Positions 54,470 through 64,000 of a stretch of DNA of 64,000 nucleotides are shown piece by piece (within the stretch, counting starts at the first letter, position 1; every line of letters starts with the position of its first letter). The notes below the pieces were generated by a model, which saw only the letters and a program-made list of their open reading frames with translations, searched no databases and was not told the origin of the DNA. The position numbers and the translations under genes were made by a program. Location: assembly GCF_014898055.3 (NCBI RefSeq), contig NW_023601104.1:44451199-44515198 (forward strand), given 5' to 3'. Origin of the DNA: Talpa occidentalis (Eukaryota > Chordata > Mammalia > Eulipotyphla > Talpidae).

Positions 54470-55316
54470 AGGCAGCATATGCTTTATTTTTTTTTATTTT
54501 TTTTTCACAGTTTTTAAATTAATTAATTTATTTATTATTTTTTTTTTTTATTTTTTATTTTTTATAGAGGCATGCTTTATTTTATTTGTTTGCTGGTTTG
54601 TTTGTTTGTTTTGTTTATACATGCACTGGGTACAGTCAGAAGCGCGGGAGGGCGAGAGAATTCACCAGAGCCAGAGCGGGGAGCAGAGCAGGCAGAAGGA
54701 CCGAAGTACACTGCTGAGGGGAGCAGCGGGCGGCAGGAGAGGTCTGCGCGCCATGTGGGACCCTCCTCAGGTGGCCGGGGAGCAGCCGGGGATCGAACCG
54801 GCGTCGCAGAGGCCGCGCGCAGCTTCGCAACCCAGCGCTCAACCGCTGCGCCACCGGGGAGGCCCAATTAATTTATTTTTTTTATTTTTTTTTTAAATAA
54901 TAAATTTATTTTTATATTCCCCATACAATTGCATCCCCCCCATTCTGACCCCAATCCCTCCCCTCCCACCCCCGCCCCCAAAAAGTGTCTCTGGTTCATA
55001 GTTTTTTGTTGATTTTGATTTTCACTTTCTTATAGTTATTCATTTTCCTGGTCCCTTATTTAAGTTTTCTAGATTCCTGCTATGAGTGAGACCATCCGGT
55101 ATTTTTCTTTTTCTTTTTGGCTTATTTCGCTGAGCATGACCCCTTCCAGCGCCATCCATGTTGCTGCAAATTGCATGTGTTTATCTTTTTTGAATGCTGA
55201 GTAATATTCCATGGTGTATATGTACCACATCTTCTTGATCCAGTCATCTATTTTTGGGCATTTGGGCTGTTTCCAAAGCTTAGCTATTGTAAACAGTGCA
55301 GGCAGCATATGTTTTA
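54470..55316 (-). mobile_element. 5'-truncated young L1 3' end with 17-bp TSD, hosting a SINE
   Basis: The insertion is 54487-55299, minus strand. TSDs aggcagcatatg(c/t)ttta are at 54470-54486 and 55300-55316. The L1 part (54879-55299) has the short-form 3' UTR and about the last 80 codons of ORF2 (…[17 protein letters not shown]... ending MVSLIAGI at 55069), essentially the same as the full-length copy. A SINE lies between the L1 and its distal T-rich end. Between two T tracts there is a small non-T segment (cacagtttttaaattaatta near 54506), a possible 3' transduction. Confidence 0.9.
54521..54878 (-). mobile_element. Young SINE with intact pol III promoter, 13-bp TSD
   Basis: The body is 54534-54865, minus strand. 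TSD aattaatttattt is at 54521-54533 and 54866-54878. The A box tggcgcagcgg (complement of 54843-54853) and B box ggttcgatccc (complement of 54789-54799) are perfect, and the head keeps nearly all CpGs, making it the best-preserved copy here. It has an extra block in the middle (two ggccgggga/cagccggggat copies near 54773-54795), and its A-rich tail is interrupted by tagaggcatgc. The ORFs of up to 149 codons on both strands across it are artefacts of its high GC content. Confidence 0.92.
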
Positions 55317-57184
55317 ATGTTAGGTTTTAAGAAGTCATCTCAAGTACATTTCCTTATATATAGAAATTACTAAATTTATTTATTGACTCATATATAGGAA
55401 TTAATTTCTAGATAGTTGTGTCAAATTTTGAAAAGTCAAAGTTGGAGGCTCAAACCCCCAAGTATTTTCACATGGGAGGTGCTTTCTAAATGTTGCTTGA
55501 ATACATGAATTTTAAACTATCCATTGGCATACTTATAATACAAAACTCTGAGGGAGCTATCAAGGTCTTGGTGAAAGGGGTTATTGCAAGAAGATCCCCC
55601 CCCCCATTTAACTCAAGATGGTAAAATCAGCCTTAAATTTGTTTAGCTTGGTAGTTTCAGGGATACAACTGCTGCTTGTACCCTTCCGTTGTGTTCTGGA
55701 ACAGGCAAAGTATGAACTAATCCTTTGGTAGTGTAGTAGTACTTTAGCAGCCACTGGATAAAAGTGAGTTTCTAAGTTAATGTTCTTTCTTATTAACAAA
55801 TGTCAGAAATTGAGATAAGGAGAGAGGTTGCGGTTGGAATTTTCCTCCCATAGGAACACATCTCTTAGCTCTTATGGGTTTAGTACACTTTTAATATTTT
55901 AATGAAGGCTTTTCATGTGCCTGTGCTACTTAATATTCCAAATTAAGGTCTATTCTCCTCCTGATATGCACATGTAAGTCCCATTATGCATCATCAAGGG
56001 GAGTGTGTTAGCAAAGCCTCTATCTGTGTGGAACAGCACATGCCTTAAGCACAGAAGGTCAACAATTGCGCTTTGACTAAGCTAGGGCTACTTAATGAGA
56101 GCTTCAGTGCTTCAGTAAAAGTGTTTTACATTTTAGTCAAAACACCAGAGTTGGATAATGATAAGTTTCAATATGTTCTCAGTTAAAAATAATTTCATAG
56201 TTATTTTAAAGTCATTCTCCACTTCCAGAGGAATAACACATCCGATCCATGATGTGAGGGTTACCTTAGGATTTTCAGAAAAGCACAGATTTAAGCTTTT
56301 GTAGCTAATATAACTTGGTTAACCTCCACAGTCTTTCCATTTAGAATCTAATGACCTAAATGTATGAAAGGCTACTGGTCTACCACTAGGACTGTGAGAT
56401 TAATTATCTAGAAAGAAAATTTTCAACTATCTAACTAATACTTCACTAAATGAAAAATGAATAGGGATAAGAATAACTTGATCAAGAAAGAAAAAAAATC
56501 AGTGATATACTGCAATTGCTAGTGATGAACAAAAAGTAATGCATTGGGGCAAGATACTTCTTGGGCAAATCTGTTCCATAGGAAATTTCCCACATGTTTA
56601 TTTGCTTACAGAGCAGGTAATATTTCTCTCATATTCTGCCTAGTGATTGATGTTTGTTTCATCCTTAGATACCCTTTTTCTGCATTATTATGAAAATGGA
56701 AAATATCTAGATCTTCCATCCATAGAAATCACACACCTTATTTAAGAATAATTAAATAAGAGATGTAAATGTCTAGCGCCTCCTTAAGAAACATTGAATT
56801 GACATAATTTCTAGACTAGCATTAATCTTGGAGAAAACTAATGAATATGACAATCTGTTGACATATTTGAGAGACTCTAAGCTAAATATTTGAAAATTAA
56901 ATTATATCCCCACAAGTACCATCATTGGTACTTCATTGTTTTAAGCTAAGGTATTGCTTGTGAGTGCTATAAAGGCCAAAAGTGAAAGGGACTCGGGAGA
57001 TTACAAAGCACATAATCCTGATTTTATAATGAGGAACTTGGAAGCACACAGTCTGCTACTAAGTTATTACCTATTATACCTTGCTGTGACATTTATCAGA
57101 TCCTTTAAAAATAACTTGCTATACATGCTTTTTGTTAGTGGAGAGGTTTTTCAGAAGTCAAAAGAAACAGATACTGTCTTGGGA
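55317..57184. other. Unannotated intergenic sequence
   Basis: No gene or confident repeat. A C-run lies near 55600. Confidence 0.45.
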
Positions 57185-57625
57185 TGTGTTCCAGTTATCT
57201 ATTCCTGCATAACAAACTACTATCACAAAACTTAGGAGTATAAAGCTACAACCATTTTTGCTATCCTCTTAGATTGATTCAGTGACAGGGAGTGAGTCAA
57301 AGGGCTAAAGGCTTGAGGATTCCCTTTCAGATTTTTCACTCACATATCTGACACTTACTATGTTGGGATGACAGAAGAATGGGTTTAGCCAGGAATGTTG
57401 ATTAGGTAATCTACATGACTCCACTCCATCACAGAAGTCTTACAATAGTTTCAACTTGTTACACAGTTGCTCAGGGCACCAAGAGCAAGTGTTTCAGAAA
57501 GAAGGTGGAAATTACATAGATTTTTTTTTTTTTATGACCTAGCTTTGGTAGTCACATAGCATAATATATTGGTCAAAGCAGACGCAACCTTGTCCAGATT
57601 GAAGCAGAGGAAACAGGGATTCCAC
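57185..57625 (-). mobile_element. Old LTR-like repeat relic (family uncertain)
   Basis: The opening ttccagttatctattcctgc, ataacaaactactatcacaa and later gttgctcagggcaccaagag, attggtcaaagcagacgcaa follow a common mammalian repeat whose antisense starts 'tatctattgctgcataacaaattacc'. The class (LTR) and strand are inferred. Confidence 0.45.
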
Positions 57626-58949
57626 TTATCAATGGAGTGTCAAAGAATTTACAATTCTGTTTTAAAACTGCCTCAGAGTGAATTGAAGTGGAGAAAGAAG
57701 GCTATGAGGTAGTTCAGACTCTACATGAGCAGTGACATTAATCTTAAGCTTTCTCTATTGTTATCTCTAGGTCTTAAACATCATTTTCCATTTATAAGAA
57801 AAGTAAAATAAATATATAAGACATGAAATCTCTGTCTTTGAATTTTATTGCAATTTTTGTTAAATAATATTTTCTCCCAGGGCTTACATAGAAGGTTGGG
57901 ATTTGGTATCTTTTTGACAGCCAGAGGTAATGGAAGAAAATAAACATCTAACAGGGAGGAAGAGTGAATATTTAGTCCACAGAATATTTATTTTTTAAAA
58001 ATGATAATTCGATATATCTTGCCTAAATATTTTGCACTGCTGTAGTTGAAAATTAGGCAAATGTGCTTGTTACCTGTTGGTCTTAATCTTTCTTTTAGCC
58101 TTGACTTTTCACTTCTGCTATAAACACATAAGGCTATAAATCTTATTGGATGACAAAGTAAATTGACATAGCTATTTAAGGCATATGAATGATAAATGGG
58201 ATAAAGGAATAATTTAATTAGTCAGAATGAATTCTTCAACCTAGTCAGAATTCCTGTTATTACTTGCTTTAGTGAGTTGGTTTGCTCCACTGGTAGTATC
58301 TGCTGAACTAGGCAGGTTTCCTGAAGTAGGAGATTTGGACTATAACATAACCGTTTATATGGTCATAAAAAGTCTTGAATAAATTTTACAGGTTAAGACC
58401 TTTTATGGCTCATGTTAGCTAGACCAAAGCCCCTGAAGTGGAAATGGACCGTGTTCTTTGAGGGGGAGTTAATCTACAGAGTGTGGGTAGCCATCTCTTG
58501 CTATTAAATATAAAGAAGCAGTGAGAAAAGATGGGATTTGAGTTTGAGAAGTGGGGAATGGGAAGCAAATGTGCAGGGAATCAGAGATGAACAACTACCT
58601 GGCTCTACTGAGAGGTAGATAAGAGGTTCTGCTTGCCTCCTAGTGATTTTTGGGACCCTGGTTTTAGTTATGGATTTCCTCAATTATCCAAAAGTAGAAT
58701 GTTCTTATTTGATATGATTTTCAAGGTTAATTTTTGGATTTTAGAATGCTCAAAAATTTTCCCATGTAAATTAATGGTAATAGCACTTCCAGACTCAACA
58801 AGTAATCTAACAAATCATACGAAATAGGTCCATTCTACTTTTGTATAGTGGGGGAAACCAGTATTTTTAAACTCTGGAAAGTCATGTTATCAGTGAAACA
58901 CTTATAGACTAAAATTAATTTGCACCATTTAAACTTTTTAAATTGGTAT
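57626..58949. other. Unannotated intergenic sequence
   Basis: No gene or confident repeat. Confidence 0.45.
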
Positions 58950-59240
58950 TCTTTGAAAAAAAATGGTTTTAACACTTACCTCTTATGTGCAATGCAAGAG
59001 GCTGAGCATTATGGACAGAGATATGATCAACAAAGATGAATTAGACAGTGATATTTTCCTAATAGAGATAAAAAAAATGAGAAGGGAAATTAGATATACA
59101 CATATGGATATAGTGTTTAGTATATGAAACTACTTAAAAAGGTGGAAGATACATTCATTCAGCACTGATCTAGGCACTTGAGATACATTTGTGATCAAAG
59201 AAAAATTAAAATACCTTCTAGTCTAGATCTTGTAAGTAAA
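58950..59240 (-). mobile_element. L2 LINE 3' fragments, antisense (tentative)
   Basis: Two neighbouring blocks resemble the antisense L2 end: ttaacacttacctcttatgt with gctgagcattatggacagag and caacaaagatgaattagaca, then tcattcagcactgatctagg, cacttgagatacatttgtga near 59155. Confidence 0.5.
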
Positions 59241-59598
59241 TTAACTGTTTTATTAGAAGATGATAAATAGCATTATGTTTAACATGTGGCCTATTGGGAA
59301 AAATTGTGAGCTATTTCATTAGCTGAAATAGAGACTATATATAATAGAAGTCATTTTAACTGTTAATCTGAATTTGACTTTGTGAATATGGCCTTTGAGA
59401 TTTTCTTATGTTCTCAAAGTACACTGGGCAAATACCTAACTAGAAATGAGGATGGAGAAGTACTGCAATGGGCCACAGAGAAATAATTTTGAAAGACTTA
59501 AAGTTTAATGAGATACAGATGAGAGAGAAGAAAAAATAATACAAGTGAAAATATGGGAATAGAGATGAAAATACTTTATTGAAGAATGTGGATTAAGC
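59241..59598. other. Unannotated sequence
   Basis: No element is recognised. Confidence 0.5.
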
Positions 59599-60053
59599 AA
59601 AAGGACCCAGGTCCCTTATTTAGGTTTTCTAAATTCCTGCTATGAGTGAGACCATCTGGTATTTTTCTTTTTCTTTCTGGCTTATTTCGCTGAGCATGAT
59701 CCCTTCCAGCTTCATCCATGTTGCTGCAAATTGCATGAGTTTATCTGTTTTGATTGCTAAGTAATAATCCATTGTGTATATGTACCACATATATACTTCT
59801 TGATCCAGGAAAAATACTAATTATAATAAAGTAAAAATCAAAATCAACAAGCAACTATAAACCAGAGACACACTATAGGGAGGGGGAAGAGGGAGTAGGA
59901 TCAAAACAAAGGGGGAAGTGGGAATTGTATGGGGAGTATAACCAAGATGAAAATGCATACATTGTGCAAAAATGAAAAATGATGTAAAAATATATAAAAT
60001 TTAAAAATAATAATAAAAAATTAAAAACAAACAAAGAAAAGAAAAAGGGCCCA
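59599..60053 (+). mobile_element. Twin-primed (5'-inverted) short L1 insertion
   Basis: The insertion is 59610-60042. The left part (59610-59805) is L1 in reverse orientation, covering the last part of ORF2. The right part (59806-60042) is the 3' UTR in forward orientation, ending in a long-form tail and A-rich sequence. The parts meet at about 59806-59810 on shared cca(g)g bases, and their outer and inner L1 positions abut (…ataagggacc / ccaggaaaaa). TSDs aaaagg(a/g)ccca are at 59599-59609 and 60043-60053. This is the signature of twin priming. Confidence 0.92.
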
Positions 60054-60374
60054 ATAAAGAAGACAGGAGAAGAAACAGTAGTAGATGGTCAGAGGAAAGC
60101 TTAAATGGACAGTCAGGAACCACAGTTGGACTGTACAGAGGAAGCTCAAAAAAGGCCATGGAAAAGGATGAGAAACACACACACACACACACACAGGCCA
60201 AGTTTTTGTTAAATTTCAGGAGAAGAGTTTAAACTGTGTGGTAAGAGTTACAAGGAATAAGCAAAAAAGCAAGAAAGTGAAAAATAAAAGAGGTGAAGTG
60301 ACTGTTTTTGAAGCTGTTTGACTGTAAGCAATGCTGGAGATAAGCACAAAAAGCACTCATTCCTAAACCCCAGT
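60054..60374. other. Unannotated sequence with (AC)n
   Basis: An (AC)n microsatellite at 60174-60195 lies in otherwise unrecognised DNA. Confidence 0.6.
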
Positions 60375-60545
60375 AATTTTTTTTTTTAAATTTCATTTTA
60401 TTGTGGTATAAGGTTGATCCTTTTAATAAATTTTCAAGTGTACAATATCATATCATTGACTATGGGCACAATGTTGTTAAAGCACATCTCCAGAATGTCT
60501 TCATTTTGCTTAATTGACACTCCATTTGAACTTGTACTAAAATAA
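60375..60545 (-). mobile_element. Old L1 3' UTR fragment, antisense
   Basis: attttattgtggtataaggt, tttcaagtgtacaatatcat, ggcacaatgttgttaaagca and catctccagaatgtcttcat follow the antisense old-L1 3' end. Confidence 0.6.
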
Positions 60546-60904
60546 TCTGGAATATTTTAGGACTTTTTGACTTCTTGGTCTGTGAGTTCTTTTGTCTTAA
60601 AGATTCCTGTTTCCCTGAGTTTTAATCAATTGTTCTTCTTTTCAGTTGGTTTACAGGATAGCACTGCAGAATCCATCTGAATAGCTAGACAAAATGTCTG
60701 AGAGTTAATTAAAGAAATTATTGATGAAATGTCATTTGTTTCTGAAGCTTATCAAAGAAAATGAATATTAATCCAAGGTCTTACATGACAGCAGACTGAC
60801 ACAACTGTTTCTTGGTATACCAAATCATATTTGCTTTCGAAAGAATTGTTCCTACAACTTTATTTAAAACAATACAACTGTCTTAGAAAATATTTCAACT
60901 TTAT
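60546..60904. other. Unannotated sequence
   Basis: No element is recognised. Confidence 0.5.
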
Positions 60905-61080
60905 TGAGATATAATTGTCATGCAAAATTGTAAAATATTTAAAATGTATATCTTGCGATTTGAATTATGTATACATTGTAAAAGAATTCCACTCAATCAA
61001 TGCAGCTGTCTTTATGTATTACCCATACATTTTTTTGTTAGCGCAGATATGCTCATATGTAGGCAAGTATATAGTAATGT
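60905..61080 (-). mobile_element. Old L1 3' UTR fragment, antisense
   Basis: attgagatataattgtcatg, taaaatatttaaaatgtata, cttgcgatttgaattatgta and tacattgtaaaagaattcca match the antisense 3' end of another old L1 type. Confidence 0.55.
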
Positions 61081-62999
61081 AACGAGCTATTTCATTATAA
61101 TAGAGGCTGAGGCCACCAGTAGGTAACTCAACTTCTGTAAGATAATTTATTATGCATCTGCTTGCATTGAGAAGAGAATCCTCTTAGATTTTAACTATTC
61201 GAAGATTTCATTTTCCAGTAATTCATCAACAAAAGTGTAAGCAAATATTTATCACTTAAGATTTTATTTTTTAGGGCCCATTAAGTGATGATTATTTTTA
61301 GGGAATATTTTAAGTTAACATCTGGAAGATATTTCTTTTTTTTGGAAGATATTTCTTAATGTTAAAAATGTCAGAAAGAAACTTACATATATTTATAACC
61401 TAAGCTGGAAGCTGAGGAAGTATTACACTGTTTCCAATGCAGTGAGTAATACTCTGTACGCAAAGTGAAGATTCATGGCTAAATTCAGGCAATTTCAGTG
61501 AGTATTTTCACCCGATGGCTGAACATACTCAGCTTTTTTGGAGTTTCTCTTTGCTATAAGTTCAATAATATTCTTTCATATGACATGTCAAAAAATGTCG
61601 AAGTCTTATGAACAATATTTCAAGTGTCAAATCTGTGTAGCAAGAATTTGAAGTGTTACTTTTTATTATTATTGTAAATGAATGACAGAAATAATAGATG
61701 TTGTCATGACAGCTATTTCTTTTGATATTGGGAAATTTTCTTTTAATTGGATTTTTTCAGCTAAACTATTCATATAAAATGGTTTACACAAGTGATTTCT
61801 AGAAATATATTCAGCAAATTAAGTCATTATTCAGGAAAAATGCTTTGGAAAAATATAAACATTCAGTGAAAATCATCATGAGTAACCTTAGTTTTCATCC
61901 TAATAAAATGAGCAAGAAAAGATTAGAAAATATTTAAACTTGCTTTTTTTTACTCTCAAAAGCCAATGAATATGTATTGTATTTATGAGAATATATGTTG
62001 ATGAAAAGATACTTCAAAACCTGAAATTTAGATTGATGTTCCTATGTAAACCATGTAAATATCAAGTTAATTCCTTGGATAAAGACTTAATGCCTAAGGT
62101 AGTAGATTAAAACATTTTTTTTTTATCTCTGCTTTATGTGGAAGACTTCTAAAGACAAACACACATCATCTAAATAGGGTGATGCAACTATTAACTTTAT
62201 AGTTAATTAATGAAGTAAATAATCAGTGGCAGTGGATATGCAGGCGAAGGAAAGAAGGTGGGTACTTGATACAGACAGAGTTCACTGGTAGTAAAAGACA
62301 GTAGATAGGAAATTTCTATAATAGATAGGGATTTGAAAACATTCTGTGGAAGAGGCATGTGTTCATGATACAATTTTAAAATCACTGCTGCTGATGCCGT
62401 TATTTTAAATAATATTATTGAAGCTTATGTGCAACCATTATATTGTGAACACCTACTTTGGGAAAAGGGTAATTTTGCAAGTCTATATTTATGCTCTTTA
62501 TCTTTACTTAAATGCTTTAGATTTTTTGCAATCTCTGCTTTTTAACTTTACAATATTTTTGTAAGATTCTTCCATATTGTGATATGTAATCCAGTTGATG
62601 ACTTCTACATGCTGCTCAGTATATGAAGGTTCATATTTAATAATTTTTACTCTGGCTTCCATGAGAACAGTTGAATTTGGAAGTGAGAAATTATTCTTTA
62701 CCTGAATGAATTCCAGATCTGTTCTGTAATCCTAACTAATCATTGAAAGTTATCTCACTCCATGAAATGTCAAAATAAACTATCAAGATGGATTTCTAAA
62801 ATAGTTGGCAAGCATGGAGGGAAAGATGTAAGAGAGGATTTAAGGTTGATTTTAATTTCACTTGTGTCTTAATAACACAAACAAGAAGACATTTTATGGA
62901 TAGGTAATACTGTTTATGAATTCTTTGTTACTAAAACAATATCCTACAAATAGTAGCAATAAAGCAAGGCGAAAACATAAAATTGCTGAATCTTTTTTG
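61081..62999. other. Unannotated intergenic sequence
   Basis: No gene or confident repeat in 1.9 kb. Confidence 0.45.
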
Positions 63000-63570
63000 T
63001 GAACTTAGCCATTTCTTACACCTGGAAAGATTTTCATCTGTCTGTTACCCCAGAAATAATTTCCACACCCTTTAGCTATCATACTCGATCCACTCGTCTA
63101 TGCCCCCATCACAATACATTTCTATTATGTATGAATATAATCATACAATATGTGTACTTTTGTAATTGGTTTCTTTCATATAGCATGTTTTCAAGATTCA
63201 TCTATGTTGCTACATCTATCAGTATTTCATTTTACAGCCAAATAATATTTTACATCCAAATAATATTTCATTGTATGAATATGCCAAATTTTGTTTATCC
63301 ATTTGTGTGTTGATTGGCATTTGGACTGATTCCATCTTTGGCTATTATGAATAATGCTGCTGTAAATACTTGTGTATAGTTTTTGTATGTAGATATGTTT
63401 TCATTTCTCTTGGGCACCTAACAGTGCCCTAGCAGTGGAATTTCTGGTAACTGTTTAATCCATTAAGGAATTAGATGACTATTTTCCAAAGGAACTTTAA
63501 CAATATTATGTCCATCAGCAATACATGAGGGTTTCAATTCTCTCTGACACTATTACTTCCACAGAGTCAA
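63000..63570 (-). mobile_element. Old L1 ORF2 tail / 3' end, antisense
   Basis: The antisense order is clear: tttcatatagcatgttttca, agattcatctatgttgctac, tttgtttatccatttgtgtg, ctattatgaataatgctgct, tttcatttctcttgggcacc, tagcagtggaatttctggta, tccaaaggaactttaacaat. The copy is decayed. A small local duplication (caaataatatttt/caaataatatttc) occurs near 63240. Confidence 0.82.
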
Positions 63571-64000
63571 CCCTGATGCATCAGCAAAATATAATAAATT
63601 CTTCTTTGGACTCAAGAGGATTATATTTGTTTGTTTGTTTTGGGCTCACATCACTTTCTTTATCATTGTTAGTATGGGTCTTACCTGCCTGTCAGCATTA
63701 GCATTTTTATGGCAGGGTTTATTTCTAATTCACTAATTTCATCCTTCAAAGCACTGCTATTTTAGGTGGCTTGAACACAGCAAAAATTCAGAAAGTATTT
63801 GCTGAGGGTTTTAGATTAAAAATGAACTAGATGACCTAGTTCAATGTAATGTGTGACAATTTCTGCCAGTATGAGCCTAGAAAGCTTGTCTGGCTAAGTC
63901 GTACATGCATAGAAGTATTCAATTTCTAATTTTGTGATACTGCTTTTTAATCATGTGCTCTTAAAAAATTCCTTAAACTTTCTGAGATATTTCTCTATCC
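63571..64000. other. Unannotated sequence to the window edge
   Basis: No element is recognised. Confidence 0.5.

Noticed and set aside
54447..54896. 149-codon plus-strand ORF (and 96-codon minus-strand ORF) near 54.5-54.9 kb
   Set aside because: Both lie over a GC-rich SINE and its low-complexity tail. The predicted peptides are translated SINE (QSEAREGER...), so this is not a gene.
1..64000. A bacterial-type defence, toxin or operon system
   Set aside because: There are no operon-like gene clusters, ribosome binding sites or long adjacent ORFs. All long coding frames are L1 or retropseudogene derived.

Overview
This window is mammalian nuclear DNA with no recognisable functional host gene. 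It is AT-rich, intergenic (or deep-intronic) sequence built almost wholly from transposable elements of different ages. Three things point to a placental mammal: LINE-1 copies with mammalian ORF1/ORF2 proteins, ancient MIR, L2, MER5 and MaLR relics shared by placentals, and processed pseudogenes of two mammalian housekeeping mRNAs. A tRNA-derived SINE with a 5' end like gggcctccctggtggcgcag recurs about nine times. It is not Alu, B1, a carnivore CAN SINE, an equid ERE or a vesper-bat VES. From memory it most resembles the SINEs of horseshoe-type (rhinolophoid) bats, so a laurasiatherian, possibly such a bat, is my best guess (about 50%).

Layout. 0.4-0.7 kb: a SINE. 2.9-3.4 kb: an old L1 3' end. 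3.7-11.4 kb: an ancient antisense L1 split by a 5.2-kb younger L1 with a 15-bp target-site duplication (TSD). 11.7-12.1 kb: an RPS27 retropseudogene that still carries a 64-nt GT...AG intron-like block at the exon 1/2 boundary. 12.3-17.2 kb: a SINE fragment, a MER5, an old L1 end, a SINE and two very short L1 3' ends with TSDs. 18-23 kb: a back-to-back MIR pair, a CR1/L3-like relic, a decayed L1 with a compound microsatellite, and another MIR. 24.2-24.7 kb: an ATP5IF1 processed pseudogene. 26.5-32.5 kb: L2 relics, an unrecognised coiled-coil-like pseudogene and a MaLR LTR.

32.8-39.2 kb holds the main object: a full-length (6.37 kb) young L1 on the minus strand. It has a 14-bp TSD, a 1.2-kb CpG-rich 5' UTR with a YY1-type site at its very 5' end, an intact 342-codon ORF1, and an ORF2 broken by only two small lesions. 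43.6-46.7 kb: an old L1 3' end and an L1/HAL1-like ORF1 element hosting two SINEs. 49-55 kb: L2, MaLR LTRs and a dense SINE/L1 nest (SINE in SINE, SINE in L1). 57-63.6 kb: an LTR-like relic, L2, a twin-primed (inverted) L1 and old L1 ends.

The parts do not form a pathway. Their logic is that of a retrotransposition system: L1 ORF2p supplies the endonuclease and reverse transcriptase that L1, the SINEs and the two processed mRNAs all used, which explains the shared poly(A) tails and TSDs. I found no bacterial-type operon, CRISPR array, viral genome or new enzymatic system. The most unusual items are the intron-bearing RPS27 retrocopy, the monomer-like L1 5' UTR with a long antisense ORF, the two L1 3'-tail types, and possible short 3' transductions.
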